The notes below the pieces were generated by a model. The model was not told the origin of the DNA. It did not search any database and saw only the letters and a list, made by a program, of their open reading frames with translations. Shown here in pieces: positions 23,851 through 34,683 of a stretch of DNA of 64,000 bases. Origin of the DNA: an uncultured Ruegeria sp. (GTDB lineage Bacteria; Pseudomonadota; Alphaproteobacteria; Rhodobacterales; Rhodobacteraceae); assembly GCF_947497005.1 (NCBI RefSeq), contig NZ_CANMFF010000001.1, forward strand, positions 1 through 64,000, given 5' to 3'. How positions within the stretch are numbered: the first letter of the stretch is position 1; each line of letters starts with the position of its first letter. Made by a program: the position numbers and the translations under genes.

Positions 23851-24978
23851 TTACAGAACCTGATCCAACACGCGCTTCAAGCGCGCTATGGTGGCGTCTA
23901 CGTCATAAAGCTTGTCTAGCCCGAACAGACCCAAGCGGAAGGTGCTGAACCCTTCGGGTTCGTCACATTGCAACGGGACACCTGCTGCAATCTGCATGCC
24001 CAGTGCGGCAAATTTCTTGCCGTTTTGAATTTCGGGATCCGATGTGTAGCTAACCACAACTCCGGGCGCACCGAAACCGTCGGCTGCTACGGAAACAATG
24101 CCCTTGTCCTTCAGCATGGTCCGCACACCATCGCCCAACGCCCATTGCGCCGCTCGCAGTTTTTCAAACCCGTAGTCCTGTGTCTCTGCCATCGTATCGC
24201 GGAAAGCCAGTAACGCATCAGTAGGCATAGTGGCGTGATAGGCATGCCCGCCGTTCTCGTAAGCCTGCATGATCTGTCGCCACTTCTTCAAATCAATGGC
24301 AAAACTGTCGGAACTGGTCTGCTCCAGACGCGCCTCTCCCCGTTCGGACATCATGACCAGACCGGCACAGGGCGACGCGCTCCATCCTTTCTGCGGGGCA
24401 GAAATCAGAACATCGACACCGGTGGCTTTCATATCCACCCAAGCGCAACCTGACGCGATGCAGTCCAACACCATCAACGCGCCCACCTCGTGCGCTGCGC
24501 TTGCCAGAGCGGTCACATAATCATCGGGCAGAATGACCCCCGCCGCGGTTTCAACATGTGGAGCAAAGACAACACCGGGTTTTTGTTCACGAATTGCCGC
24601 GACGACTTCTTCAATCGGTGCAGGTGCGAAGGGCGACGGGCTGGTATTGCCTGTCTCACGCGCTTTCATAACAGTGACCGAGTTTGTCAGAGCCCCGCTT
24701 TCAATGATCTGGCTCCAGCGATACGAGAACCAACCGTTTCGCACCACAAGCACATCCGCGCCGCGCGCAAACTGTCGGGCAACCGCCTCCATGGCATAAG
24801 TTCCGCCTCCGGGAATGACGGCCACGCCGTCCGCCTTGTACACATCCTTCAACAAGTCCGAGATGTCGCGCATCACCTGCTGAAACTTCTGCGACATATG
24901 ATTCAGCGAGCGATCGGTAAACACGACCGAGAATTCTTCGAGCCCGTTCGGGTCAACGGTTTCCAACAAGCCTGGCAT
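23851..24978 (-). CDS. Class V PLP-dependent aminotransferase (alanine/serine-glyoxylate type)
   Basis: This 375-aa PLP enzyme has a GGGTYAMEAVARQF phosphate-binding region, the cofactor Asp in MVLDCIASGCAWVD, and the Schiff-base Lys in ISAPQKGWSASPC, followed by the dimer-contact region and a C-terminal FRLGLFGLDKLYDVD. It belongs to the alanine-glyoxylate / serine-glyoxylate / aminoethylphosphonate aminotransferase superfamily; substrate is not decidable from motifs. AAAGGA lies six bases before the ATG at 24978. A UTRA-domain GntR regulator is divergent, probably controlling it through repeats in the shared upstream region. Confidence 0.88.
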   Translation of the reverse strand: MPGLLETVDPNGLEEFSVVFTDRSLNHMSQKFQQVMRDISDLLKDVYKADGVAVIPGGGTYAMEAVARQFARGADVLVVRNGWFSYRWSQIIESGALTNSVTVMKARETGNTSPSPFAPAPIEEVVAAIREQKPGVVFAPHVETAAGVILPDDYVTALASAAHEVGALMVLDCIASGCAWVDMKATGVDVLISAPQKGWSASPCAGLVMMSERGEARLEQTSSDSFAIDLKKWRQIMQAYENGGHAYHATMPTDALLAFRDTMAETQDYGFEKLRAAQWALGDGVRTMLKDKGIVSVAADGFGAPGVVVSYTSDPEIQNGKKFAALGMQIAAGVPLQCDEPEGFSTFRLGLFGLDKLYDVDATIARLKRVLDQVL

Positions 24979-25027
24979 GACGCATCCTTTCCAAAGCGTT
25001 TTCGAAGTCTTGTCCCCTTTGTCTGTG

Positions 25028-25070
25028 TTGGTAAAGCCTTTTTGCGACAAAAATTGACCTTTGGTAAAGC
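25028..25070. promoter_or_regulatory. Direct repeat TTGGTAAAGC, candidate operator
   Basis: Identical 10-mers TTGGTAAAGC occur at 25028-25037 and 25061-25070, 33 bp apart (about three helical turns), in the 230-bp region between the divergent aminotransferase and HutC-like regulator genes. They are plausible regulator sites; no palindrome supports GntR binding more directly. Confidence 0.4.
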
Positions 25071-25208
25071 AGGTGAAACAGTAACTTTTTTCCGCCTACC
25101 CTTCTGAAAACACAAGAAATGACGCCAAGTAGTGTCACTTCCCCTTTACACTTATGCTTGCTTCTGAACAGATGCGCACACTTTATACTTGAAGGGATAT
25201 ATTCACCC

Positions 25209-25910
25209 GTGACGATACAAAAGCGGATCAGCTTCCAGTCCGTTCGGGACGAAGTAAAACGACGTATTGAAAGCCGCATCTGGCCACAAGGATCGCTTTT
25301 GCCAACTGAGACTCAACTGGCGGAAGAATTCAATTGCGCTCGGGCCACAGTAAACCGCGCCCTGAGAGAACTCGCCGAGCAGGGATTCGTCGAGCGCAAG
25401 CGCAAGAGCGGTACACGGGTCAAGAAAGAGCCCAGCAAACATGCAAAACTCGAATTCTCGTTGGCGCGGCAGGTTGTTGAAAATCAGAATGCAGCCTATC
25501 GCTATGCGCTGGTGGAGCGGAATGTGGTAATTAGCCCGGGTTGGCTGTCGTCGCAGCTCAATGTGGCACCGAATGTGCGCGTTCTGCACGTTATCTGCAT
25601 GCACTATGCAGATAATCGCCCATTTCAGATGGAGGAACGCTGGATCAACATCGAAGCTGTTCCAGATGTTGAGGACGCAGACCTGCTCGAACAGGGGCCG
25701 CACGAGTGGCTATTGACCACGGCCCCGTTTACAGATGCAGAGGTTGCTTTCTGCGCCATTTCCGCTGATGCGCGATTGGCAGAATTCATGGGCACCACCG
25801 CGGGAGCATCGATGATTCAGATGGAACGCACGACCTGGAAGTCTGAAAAACCGCTCACTTTTGCCCGTATGACACACCACCCAGGATACTGCATTCGCAC
25901 CAAATACTGA
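25209..25910 (+). CDS. GntR-family regulator, HutC subfamily (UTRA domain)
   Basis: The N-terminal winged helix is clear (WPQGSLLPTETQLAEEF, CARATVNRALRELAEQG) and the C-terminal region is a UTRA ligand-binding domain (VRVLHVICMHYADNRPFQME, FMGTTAGASMIQMERTTW). HutC-like proteins sense small metabolites such as urocanate or amino-acid derivatives. I place the start at a GTG at 25209 (233 aa), where the conserved protein begins, because the upstream in-frame ATG at 25119 would add 30 residues overlapping the probable promoter; the ribosome-binding site for the GTG (AGGG, 12 bases away) is loose. It probably regulates the divergent aminotransferase. Confidence 0.85.
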   Translation: MTIQKRISFQSVRDEVKRRIESRIWPQGSLLPTETQLAEEFNCARATVNRALRELAEQGFVERKRKSGTRVKKEPSKHAKLEFSLARQVVENQNAAYRYALVERNVVISPGWLSSQLNVAPNVRVLHVICMHYADNRPFQMEERWINIEAVPDVEDADLLEQGPHEWLLTTAPFTDAEVAFCAISADARLAEFMGTTAGASMIQMERTTWKSEKPLTFARMTHHPGYCIRTKY

Positions 25911-25915
25911 TGGAC

Positions 25916-26374
25916 TTAACCGATTGGTCCGGGAAGACGTTCTTCGCTCAGCAGGACGTTTGCCTCGACGTCGCCCGCGCCCGGGAGCGTCATGATCCGA
26001 CGTCGCAATACACGCTCGAAGTCGGACAAATCCCGCGCCACGACGCGTAGTCGATAATCGTACAACCCCAAGACATGCTCGACGGTCTGCACTTCGGGTA
26101 TGGCGCTGACCGCGCGCTCAAAGTCTTCAAGGCTGATCTGGCCCTTGCGCCCGAGTTTAATACCCAGAAAGACCGTCACACCAAACCCAAGTGCTTCAGC
26201 ATTCAGGCGCAGTCGCCGGCCCTTGATAACGCCGGCCTCTTCAAGTCGACGAATGCGTCGCCACGTGGCGGGTTGAGACAACCCGAACCTACGCCCCAAT
26301 GCTCCGGCACTTTGCGTTGCGTCCTGTTGTAGCGCGCGAAGAAGGCGGCGATCGATCTGATCCAGCTCAATCAT
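25916..26374 (-). CDS. Lrp/AsnC-family transcriptional regulator
   Basis: This 152-aa feast/famine regulator has a helix-turn-helix at about residues 6-50 (LDQIDRRLLRALQQDATQSA, LGRRFGLSQPATWRRIRRLE) and a C-terminal RAM domain (VFLGIKLGR, VEHVLGLYDYRLRVVARD). Its ATG overlaps the stop of the upstream Lrp-like gene by four bases (ATGA), so the two are cotranscribed and may form mixed oligomers. The pair is divergent from ilvC, suggesting control of branched-chain amino-acid synthesis or another amino-acid pathway. Confidence 0.93.
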   Translation of the reverse strand: MIELDQIDRRLLRALQQDATQSAGALGRRFGLSQPATWRRIRRLEEAGVIKGRRLRLNAEALGFGVTVFLGIKLGRKGQISLEDFERAVSAIPEVQTVEHVLGLYDYRLRVVARDLSDFERVLRRRIMTLPGAGDVEANVLLSEERLPGPIG

Positions 26375-26826
26375 ACCGGCAGAACCTCGTCCCGCTTGAC
26401 CCGCGCGATATGCATCAGGGCCTCAATATCAGCGATATGAGGCAAGGTCAGAATCCGGTCGCGATAAAGCTGCTGATAATGCTTCATATCCCTTGCAATG
26501 ACCGAAAGGCGCACATCGACACGGCCCAGAAAGGTCTGAATTTCGATCACCTCTGCCACGTCACGCGCCGCCTGCGTGAATTCATCAAAGGCGCGTGCCT
26601 GCGTTTTATCCAGTGTGATGCGAAGCGAGACTTCGACTGCGTAGCCCATGGCAGTCCAATCTATCACTGCCTCCTGCCCCTCGATGATCCCTGCGGCCTG
26701 CATCTTCTCTATCCTGCGCCAGCAGACACCCGTGCTGATCCGACAAAGATCGGCCAGTTCCGCAGTGGTCAGGCATGGATCCGCCTGAAAATGACGCAGA
26801 ATGCGCCGATCAACATCATCGAGCAT
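26371..26826 (-). CDS. Lrp/AsnC-family transcriptional regulator
   Basis: This 151-aa regulator is the first gene of a two-gene leftward operon. The helix-turn-helix (DDVDRRILRHFQADPCLTTA, LADLCRISTGVCWRRIEKM) and the RAM domain (EVSLRITLDKTQARAFDEF, FLGRVDVRLSVIARD) are intact. It resembles its downstream partner only moderately, so the pair is an old duplication at most. The start codon lies in an AT-rich stretch with no strong ribosome-binding site. It is divergent from ilvC, 131 bp away. Confidence 0.93.
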   Translation of the reverse strand: MLDDVDRRILRHFQADPCLTTAELADLCRISTGVCWRRIEKMQAAGIIEGQEAVIDWTAMGYAVEVSLRITLDKTQARAFDEFTQAARDVAEVIEIQTFLGRVDVRLSVIARDMKHYQQLYRDRILTLPHIADIEALMHIARVKRDEVLPV

Positions 26827-26939
26827 GATTTTTTCGTGCTATCCAGTTATTGCGAATTATTCTTCATCTTTTTTCGGAATACTCAAGCCTAACCCTATCG
26901 CCATTGCATGGGCAGGCAGGTACAACCGCCGCAATCTAA

Positions 26940-27980
<1,041 letters not shown>

Positions 27981-27999
27981 GCCTGACGTCTGTCAGCAC

Positions 28000-28027
28000 A
28001 AGGGCGGCCGCCATGGTCGCCCTTTTT
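28000..28027 (+). terminator. ilvC terminator
   Basis: AAGGGCG (28000-28006) pairs with CGCCCTT (28018-28024) around an 11-base loop, with TTTT following, 20 bp past the ilvC stop. Confidence 0.85.
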
Positions 28028-28114
28028 CGTTTGCACAAAAAAGTGGCGCAGCACATAAACACTCGATCAGATTAGTCTATTTCGCGAACTCTCGCTGCCC
28101 GACAGGACAAACCA

Positions 28115-29017
28115 ATGGTTCAACAGCCGACAAAACAGGATTGGAGCGGCGTCTTCACGCTGGGCCTGATCTGGGGCGCGACATTCATGGTCGTTACCAT
28201 GGCGCTTGAAGGCTATGGGCCAATCACCGTTGCTACCTCAAGAACCACTTTGGGAGCCGTGACGCTTCTGATGTTAATGTGGATAACCGGGCGCAAAATG
28301 CCTGTTCTGACACCCGCCTTGGGAGTTTCGATTGTTCTGATCGGAGTGCTGTCCACTGCAGTACCTTTCATGCTGCTCAGCTGGGGGCAACAATTCGTAC
28401 CCTCCGCATTTGCTGGGCTGTCGATGGCTGCCGTTCCACTGATGGTATTGCCGCTTGCGCATTTCTTTTCTGACGAACCACTTAATCTCCGCCGCCTACT
28501 GGGTGTTTGCCTGGGCTTCACGGGCGCTTTGGTGTTGATCGGCCCCGGTCTGGCGCAGCTTGGCCAGGGAACGGAACCATTGGCGCAGATGGCCTGCATC
28601 ACCGCGGCCTTCTGCTACGCATCTTCGTCTGTACTGACCCGCCGCTGCCCACCCGTTGATCCGCTAGCGCTTGCTTCGTTGACCCTGCTCGTGGGAGCAG
28701 CCTTGTTGGTGCCGATCATGCTGATGACCGAAGGCTTGCCCAAGTGGCAAGGCACCCGCCCGACCCTAGCCCTGATTGTCTTGGGTCTGTTGCCTACAGC
28801 CTTTGCAACCCTGCTGCGCGTGTCCATCACCCGCAGCGCCGGGTCGGTCTTTTTGACGTTGGTGAACTACCAGGTGCCGATCTGGTCGATGGTGTTCGGT
28901 GCGTGGATACTGTCCGAGGCCCTGCCCCTGCGCTTTTACATCGCCCTTGCCCTGATCCTGACAGGCATGGCCATCAGCCAGTGGTTCAGCCTGCGCAAGA
29001 CGCTGTTCGGGCACTAA
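28115..29017 (+). CDS. EamA/DMT-family transporter
   Basis: This 300-aa protein has ten predicted membrane spans in two EamA repeats, each beginning with a short charged segment ([18 protein letters not shown] in the first; [19 protein letters not shown] in the second). DMT transporters of this type export metabolites or amino acids, substrate unknown. AGGA lies before the ATG. The stop overlaps the end of the convergent glmM gene by four bases. Confidence 0.92.
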   Translation: MVQQPTKQDWSGVFTLGLIWGATFMVVTMALEGYGPITVATSRTTLGAVTLLMLMWITGRKMPVLTPALGVSIVLIGVLSTAVPFMLLSWGQQFVPSAFAGLSMAAVPLMVLPLAHFFSDEPLNLRRLLGVCLGFTGALVLIGPGLAQLGQGTEPLAQMACITAAFCYASSSVLTRRCPPVDPLALASLTLLVGAALLVPIMLMTEGLPKWQGTRPTLALIVLGLLPTAFATLLRVSITRSAGSVFLTLVNYQVPIWSMVFGAWILSEALPLRFYIALALILTGMAISQWFSLRKTLFGH

Positions 29018-30357
29018 CCAGCAGCGGCTTCAACTTCAGCCACGATGCTGTCAACAACCTGACACAACAGCCCATCGTCTTCGCATTCGGCCATGACACG
29101 GATCAGCGGCTCAGTCCCGGATTTTCGGATCAACAATCGGCCCTGCCCGTTCAACCGTGCCTCGGCATCGGCGATGGCCGCCTGAACACTTTGAACCTCC
29201 AACGGAGTTTGATCGCTTGAATAGCGGACATTCTTCAACAACTGCGGTACGGTTTCGAACTGCTTGGACAGATCAGACGCCTTGCGACCGGACAGAACCA
29301 TTTCCGCCAGAAAATGCAGCCCCGCCATCAACCCGTCGCCAGTGGTTGCATAATCGCTCATGACGATGTGACCGGATTGTTCGCCGCCAAGGTTGAAGCC
29401 GCCTTCACGCATCCGCTCGACAACGTATCGGTCACCGACCGCCGTTCGCTCCAGACGCAGTCCTTGTGCTGTCAGATGGCGTTCTAGCCCAAGGTTGGAC
29501 ATAACGGTCGCTACCAGCGCGTCCCCTTTCAGCTGACCAGATTTCTTCCATGCTGTCGCCAACAGCGCCATAAGCTGATCACCATCAGCGACCTGACCTG
29601 ACTCGTCGATCACAACCACCCGGTCCGCGTCGCCATCCAGACAAATGCCGACATCCGCGCCATGCGCAACGACGGTTTCAGCAGCCAGTTGCGGTTTTGT
29701 TGATCCGCAATTGAGGTTGATGTTCTTCCCGTTGGGCGCAATTCCCACCGGAACAACATCGGCGCCCAATTCCCACAAAACCTCAGGCGCAGTGCGGTGG
29801 GCTGCGCCATTCGCACAATCGACGACCACTTTCAGACCATCCAAACTCACGTCACGCGGCAACGACGATTTAACCCGCTCGCCATAACGAAACCGCGCAT
29901 CATCGACCCGGCGCGCCCGACCGATATTCTGTGCCTGCGCAGGCCGAACACCTTCGTCGATCAGCCTTTCGATCTCAATCTCGGCCTGATCGGACAGTTT
30001 ATAGCCATCGGGTCCGAAAAACTTGATGCCATTGTCTTCCGCAGGGTTATGACTGGCCGAGATCATGACGCCCAAATCCGCGCGCATGGACCGCGTCATG
30101 AGACCAACTGCTGGGGTAGGAACAGGCCCCAGAAGCAGTACGTTCATTCCCGTCGATGTCAAACCCGCCGTTAGTGCGTTTTCCAGCATATATCCAGACA
30201 GGCGTGTGTCCTTACCGATCACCACCCGATGCACGCCTGTTGCGTCACGTCGGAAATACCGCCCGACGGCAGCCCCGATGCGCAAGGCCATTTCCGCCGT
30301 CATCGGATGCGTATTGGCGGTGCCCCGCACTCCGTCGGTTCCGAACAGCTTGCGCAT
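29014..30357 (-). CDS. glmM: Phosphoglucosamine mutase
   Basis: GlmM interconverts glucosamine 6-phosphate and glucosamine 1-phosphate for peptidoglycan and lipopolysaccharide precursor synthesis. The 447-aa protein starts [15 protein letters not shown], has the phosphoserine loop [16 protein letters not shown], the Mg loop [14 protein letters not shown] and the C-terminal phosphate-binding [14 protein letters not shown]. The ATG at 30357 is preceded by GGAG; the frame extends three codons further. It is the last gene of a folB-folP-glmM run, a common alphaproteobacterial order. Confidence 0.98.
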   Translation of the reverse strand: MRKLFGTDGVRGTANTHPMTAEMALRIGAAVGRYFRRDATGVHRVVIGKDTRLSGYMLENALTAGLTSTGMNVLLLGPVPTPAVGLMTRSMRADLGVMISASHNPAEDNGIKFFGPDGYKLSDQAEIEIERLIDEGVRPAQAQNIGRARRVDDARFRYGERVKSSLPRDVSLDGLKVVVDCANGAAHRTAPEVLWELGADVVPVGIAPNGKNINLNCGSTKPQLAAETVVAHGADVGICLDGDADRVVVIDESGQVADGDQLMALLATAWKKSGQLKGDALVATVMSNLGLERHLTAQGLRLERTAVGDRYVVERMREGGFNLGGEQSGHIVMSDYATTGDGLMAGLHFLAEMVLSGRKASDLSKQFETVPQLLKNVRYSSDQTPLEVQSVQAAIADAEARLNGQGRLLIRKSGTEPLIRVMAECEDDGLLCQVVDSIVAEVEAAAG

Positions 30358-30390
30358 AAGTGTCACTCCGTGATTTGTCGTGAGACCGGA

Positions 30391-31389
30391 TTACCGGACA
30401 GCAGCCCATAGGCGCAAGGCCTGAGAGGTCTCGGCAACGTCATGAGCGCGAATGATCTGCACGCCCTGAGACAATCCTGCCAGTGCCACCGCAATTGATC
30501 CCGGCGCGCGGGCGGTCTTGTCAGATTCCTGTCCGATTGATCCGATGAACCCCTTACGAGATACGCCCAGCAGGATCGGGCAGCCCAACCCGTGAAACAA
30601 GCTTAGATTGCGCAGCAATGTCAGGTTGTGATCTTCAGTCTTGCCGAACCCGATCCCCGGATCCACGACGATCAGATCGCGGCTGAGGCCCAAACCTTCC
30701 AGCAGTGCAATCTGGGTTTCGAGAAAGTCGTAAACATCCAGTAGAACATTGCCGTATTGGGGATTGTCCTGCATCGTTGCCGGATCGCCCTGCATGTGCA
30801 TAACACAAACCGGCGCGCGCTGGGCGGCACAAAACGGCGCGAGTTCGGGATCGAATGTGAAGCCCGAGACATCATTCACCAACCCCGCCCCGGCCTTGCA
30901 CGCGGCTTTGGCCACGCTGGCTTTGCGGGTGTCGATAGAGATCAGAACACCGGTTTCTTCCCGAATTGCATCAATCAAGGGGCAAGTACGAGCGATTTCT
31001 TCGTTCTCTGGCACGAACTTAGCGCCCGGACGCGTCGACTCTCCGCCGATATCCAGAATGGTGGCCCCGTGGGACACCATATCAGCCGCAGAAGCGCGAG
31101 CGGCTGCGACAGAATTGTGAACCCCACCGTCAGAGAAACTGTCCGGCGTCGCATTGAGAATGCCCATGATATGGGGGGTGTTCATATCCAGACCAGAAAC
31201 CGCAGGTCGTGTGCTGGTCAAACGGTCCAACATCGCTTTGGGAACGTCCGAAGCGACCGCGACTTCTGGCGCAGCGTTATGCCGAAACACTTCGACATGG
31301 GTGAACCACAGGGATTGCCCCGCCAACGGAAACGCGCCGGCAGGGCGCGTTGGGCCATGCTGAACCAGCGGTCTGTAATAGGTGCTCAC
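30391..31389 (-). CDS. folP: Dihydropteroate synthase
   Basis: FolP joins para-aminobenzoate to dihydropterin pyrophosphate in folate synthesis, and is the sulfonamide target. Signatures MGILNATPDSFSDGG and ILDIGGESTRPGA are present, with DPGIGFGKTEDHN later. The 332-aa protein has an extra N-terminal segment of about 65 residues (YYRPLVQHGPTRPAG) before the TIM barrel, as I recall for Rhodobacterales homologues. Its GTG start overlaps the stop of folB by four bases, so translation is coupled. Confidence 0.96.
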   Translation of the reverse strand: MSTYYRPLVQHGPTRPAGAFPLAGQSLWFTHVEVFRHNAAPEVAVASDVPKAMLDRLTSTRPAVSGLDMNTPHIMGILNATPDSFSDGGVHNSVAAARASAADMVSHGATILDIGGESTRPGAKFVPENEEIARTCPLIDAIREETGVLISIDTRKASVAKAACKAGAGLVNDVSGFTFDPELAPFCAAQRAPVCVMHMQGDPATMQDNPQYGNVLLDVYDFLETQIALLEGLGLSRDLIVVDPGIGFGKTEDHNLTLLRNLSLFHGLGCPILLGVSRKGFIGSIGQESDKTARAPGSIAVALAGLSQGVQIIRAHDVAETSQALRLWAAVR

Positions 31390-32306
31390 AGATTAGCCTG
31401 ATCCACTGCAACAGCGCGCAAGGGCGTCTTGGGCTCTTTCGGCAAAGCGCCGCCGATCACCATTATTTCGCTCGCTTCAAAGGTTGCCGCAAACCATGCG
31501 GCCAATGCGACGGCGTCTGACGGTGCTGCCGATGGGCCATCAACAGCATCCAAAACAATCTTGGACGGGGCCCAGACGCAGATCTGACCATTCTTCATCG
31601 CCCAGTCCAGCTCGGTTCGGGTTGAGACCACCACACAGCGATGATCCCGCGCCGCCAGAACCCACGCGTTCTGTTCGATTGCCAGCAGATTAATCCGGCG
31701 CTGCGTCATCGCGTGGCCAGTTTGCGGCGCGGTCAGTTCCGACGCACCGACACACAGGATCAGTGGGCGCTGGCGGTTTTCCAACTGGTCGATCCACCCG
31801 GTCAGATTATCCGAAGCAATGGCTTCGTTCGACAGGAATACCAATCGGGGGTGCGGGCGCTCTTCTTCAATTACGTCATGATGGACGGAGTCTTTTCCAC
31901 GCACGATCTCAACGCCCAAGGCGCCCGGGCCGCGATCCAGTTTTTCAATGCGAACAAAAACCCTTACGGCCTGAGGTTCAAGCAAAATACGTTCAGCCAC
32001 ACGCGCTGCCAACGTCTCAAGAAGGTTCAGACGTTCAGCCGCCAGTTCATAGGCGATGGATTCTGTCACCCGGTCATAAGACAGGATGCGATCCACATCG
32101 TCGTCAATCGGATCAGTCAAAGGCCGGACTTCAACCACGATATTGAAACAAATCCGCTGTGTCGTTCCCCGCTCAGCCTGGAACGCACCTATTTCAACTT
32201 CGACAGTATGATCGCGAAGCGAAATGCGATCCAGCGGCCCTCGGGGGGACGTCGCCTCGGACCGTTCGGACGGGTGCGCAAATGCCAGGCGGATTTCAGA
32301 ACTCAT
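31386..32306 (-). CDS. folB: Dihydroneopterin aldolase with C-terminal amino-acid-kinase-like domain
   Basis: The first 120 residues or so are a FolB domain (SLRDHTVEVEIGAFQAERG, ILSYDRVTESIAYELAAERL, NLLETLAARVAERILLEP), which makes 6-hydroxymethyl-dihydropterin. The remaining 175 residues are not aldolase. They contain LILCVGASELTAP, RRINLLAIEQNAWVLAARD, ICVWAPSKIVLDAVDG and PSDAVALAAWFAATFEA, which resemble the amino-acid-kinase fold of MfnE-like proteins, but the match is by eye. A normal FolB has about 120 residues, so this is a fusion. Translation is coupled to folP. AAGG precedes the ATG by eight bases. Confidence 0.88.
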   Translation of the reverse strand: MSSEIRLAFAHPSERSEATSPRGPLDRISLRDHTVEVEIGAFQAERGTTQRICFNIVVEVRPLTDPIDDDVDRILSYDRVTESIAYELAAERLNLLETLAARVAERILLEPQAVRVFVRIEKLDRGPGALGVEIVRGKDSVHHDVIEEERPHPRLVFLSNEAIASDNLTGWIDQLENRQRPLILCVGASELTAPQTGHAMTQRRINLLAIEQNAWVLAARDHRCVVVSTRTELDWAMKNGQICVWAPSKIVLDAVDGPSAAPSDAVALAAWFAATFEASEIMVIGGALPKEPKTPLRAVAVDQANL

Positions 32307-32407
32307 GGGTCAGGCCTTTTTGGGCTCATTGGGATATTTGCCCATTATAGGCAGTCCGTGGGCCTATAGCATCTTAACAAACGCCATTCCAACCGCCGAT
32401 TGCGGCG

Positions 32408-33781
32408 TTAGGAAACCCGAAACCAGCTCATCATGCCGGCTGCGGCATGTCCCAACATATGGCAATGCAGCAACCAGTCGCCCGGATTATCAGCAACCAA
32501 CGCGATCTGTCGGGTTTCACCGCGCTCGACCAAAACGGTATCTCGCCAGGGGCCAAGTGAGCCGTCACTCAGGATCAAGCGGAAATGGTGCCCGTGCAAG
32601 TGCATCGCATGCGGGAAGGCGGATTCGTTCACAAACTCAATCCGGTGAAGGCTTCCTTTTTCGGCATCCAGAAACGGGTCAGAGGGACGTTCGGCATAAC
32701 CGTTCAACGCCCAGAACCGACCCAGCTGCGCCAATTCCCGCCCTGTCAGTTCAGCCCCTCCAAGCTTGGCACTCTCCAACCACCGCATGGCCCCGCCCTG
32801 CAATACCATTCGGTGCAACGGCACTGATTGGTACTTCCCAATTTCTGGCAAAGGGTTAGACGGCAATGCTACAGCGTCCACTCTGGACGTGTTCGCGGCG
32901 GTGCCGCCAATCTCGAAACGAACGAGGCCAAATGCACCATCCCGTTCGACACTGACCAAGCTTGCCGTACCTTTTTCACCTGTGACATCAACAAGAAGAT
33001 CGGCACGCTGTGCAGGCGCCAGCGGCAAGGTTCCCGACAGCTCCAGAGGGTTCTCCAACGGCATACCGTCCAAAGCAACAATCCACCCCGAAAGACCATC
33101 CAAATCCAAATCGTAAATCCGGGCATTGGAAGAGTTAATCAGGCGAAGCCGCAAACGTTCGTTACGCCGAACGGAAAACACCGGATCAAACACCCCGTTT
33201 ACGGTGACGATGTTCCCAAGGCGGCCTGCATGGCTCAGATCATGGCCATTGTCGAAATCATCCGTAATCTGAGCGGTTTCAGGGTCGAGTCGCCAGTCAT
33301 CCAGCATCAGTACCAGGTCCTGATCGACATCTGGCGCTGCTGCCTCTTCAACGATCAACGGCCCGTAGAGACCGCGTGCGACCTGCTCCATTGACCGGTT
33401 GTGCGCGTGATACCAATAGGTGCCCGCGTCCGGAACAACAAAGTCGTAATCGAAGGTTTGGCCCGCCTCAACCGCGTCCTGGGTCAAACCGGGCACCCCA
33501 TCCATGACGTTGTCTATTCGGATACCGTGCCAATGGATCGAAGTTGGTTGCGGAAGCTCGTTCAACAGCCTGCGTTGAACGCGTTCGCCCTGCTTGACCC
33601 GCAACTCTGTTCCGGGGATCGAACCGCCATAGCTCCAGACTGTTGTTTCCGGAAACCCCTGAGGCGCGACAAGTTGCTTGGACACGCGCGCCTCGAGCAA
33701 CGGAACACTTGCTCGGGCAGGAAACGTCAGCAGCGAAACAGCCGCAGCAGTTTGCAGAATTTGTCGCCTGTTGAAATTCAT
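32408..33781 (-). CDS. Periplasmic multicopper oxidase (laccase/CueO-like)
   Basis: This 457-aa oxidase begins with NRRQILQTAAAVSLLTFPARA, a Tat-type signal peptide. Copper ligands are visible as SIHWHGIRID and YWYHAHNRS in the N-terminal cupredoxin domain, and AMHLHGHHFRL plus WLLHCHMLGHAAAGM at the C-terminus, giving the type 1, 2 and 3 sites (axial Met). It probably oxidises metals or phenolics, for example in copper tolerance, though no methionine-rich CueO loop is apparent. The ATG at 33781 follows AGGAGG; an earlier in-frame ATG lies 17 codons upstream. Confidence 0.95.
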   Translation of the reverse strand: MNFNRRQILQTAAAVSLLTFPARASVPLLEARVSKQLVAPQGFPETTVWSYGGSIPGTELRVKQGERVQRRLLNELPQPTSIHWHGIRIDNVMDGVPGLTQDAVEAGQTFDYDFVVPDAGTYWYHAHNRSMEQVARGLYGPLIVEEAAAPDVDQDLVLMLDDWRLDPETAQITDDFDNGHDLSHAGRLGNIVTVNGVFDPVFSVRRNERLRLRLINSSNARIYDLDLDGLSGWIVALDGMPLENPLELSGTLPLAPAQRADLLVDVTGEKGTASLVSVERDGAFGLVRFEIGGTAANTSRVDAVALPSNPLPEIGKYQSVPLHRMVLQGGAMRWLESAKLGGAELTGRELAQLGRFWALNGYAERPSDPFLDAEKGSLHRIEFVNESAFPHAMHLHGHHFRLILSDGSLGPWRDTVLVERGETRQIALVADNPGDWLLHCHMLGHAAAGMMSWFRVS

Positions 33782-33854
33782 TGCGGGCCTCCTGGCCCGC
33801 AATATAAACTGCAATTCGCTCTGCGCCATCAAGCTTCCAGCGCAGGTGCGTCAA

Positions 33855-34496
33855 TCAGTTGCTCGCCGTCCGATAGTTGTGGCGGTAAAAAATGTGCACA
33901 CCGATCCGCGCAGTCTGTTTATAGACACGTGACCACGACGGACGAACCGCTGTCGTGTGGTAGTGCGTCGCCCCTTCAGTCAGCTCTTTGGCAACACCAT
34001 CAATGGCCGCCCGAGCGACCTTGGACACGCGCTCATAGGCCCTTTTCTCATGGATGACTTCCTTTTGGCCATCGCATGTGTACGTAAACTGGCACTGATA
34101 TTTCTTGCCAGTGCCTTGACGGATCACGCCACACAGAGAATTCGGAAAACGGCCGCTCTTGACCCGGTTCAGGATGACCTCGGCCACGGCGAATTGGCCG
34201 CGAACACTTTCACCGCGCGCTTCAAAGTACAGCGCTTCGGCCAGGCACTTCCAGTTTTCGTCACCGGTTGCAGTGGGTTGCTGGTCAAGCCAGTCCTTGG
34301 AATAAGACACTTCGACAGGTTTAGCCACCTTTCGGGGCTGGAACAATTTGAAGTAGTCACGAAAGCTTTGCGCCGGCAATTCGTTGCGGGCGACAAGTTC
34401 TTGTTTTGCAGTATCAGTTGCTTCCCTCTCAGCAAAGGACGCACTCGGCAGCACGGCTGCCGCCAATGTGGCAACAGCCAGAATATAACGTAGCAT
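33855..34496 (-). CDS. Secreted cell-wall hydrolase, SleB/CwlJ type
   Basis: This 213-aa protein has an N-terminal signal peptide (MLRYILAVATLAAAVLPSASFA) shown here across its cleavage region, then a linker and a Hydrolase_2 (SleB) domain: CLAEALYFEARGES with the catalytic Glu, QFAVAEVILNRVKSGRFP, LCGVIRQG and GATHYHTTAVRP. SleB homologues outside spore formers are lytic transglycosylase-like muramidases in envelope remodelling. The ATG at 34496 follows GAGG by seven bases. It lies on the same strand as the multicopper oxidase, 73 bp away. Confidence 0.93.
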   Translation of the reverse strand: MLRYILAVATLAAAVLPSASFAEREATDTAKQELVARNELPAQSFRDYFKLFQPRKVAKPVEVSYSKDWLDQQPTATGDENWKCLAEALYFEARGESVRGQFAVAEVILNRVKSGRFPNSLCGVIRQGTGKKYQCQFTYTCDGQKEVIHEKRAYERVSKVARAAIDGVAKELTEGATHYHTTAVRPSWSRVYKQTARIGVHIFYRHNYRTASN

Positions 34497-34683
34497 CAGA
34501 TAACCTCGCACAGGCACTTCACGCGCCATACCCTCCCCCGGCGGGCGCGACGAGGCTGATACCCCAGTTCTACGCAAAGGTCCAGTATCTCGGAAAATGC
34601 AAGTGGAAAACCGCCCGTAGCGAATGATTTTTTCGCTTACGAGTGACCTGATAACCCACTAATCCTTGGGTTTTTCGGCTCTG

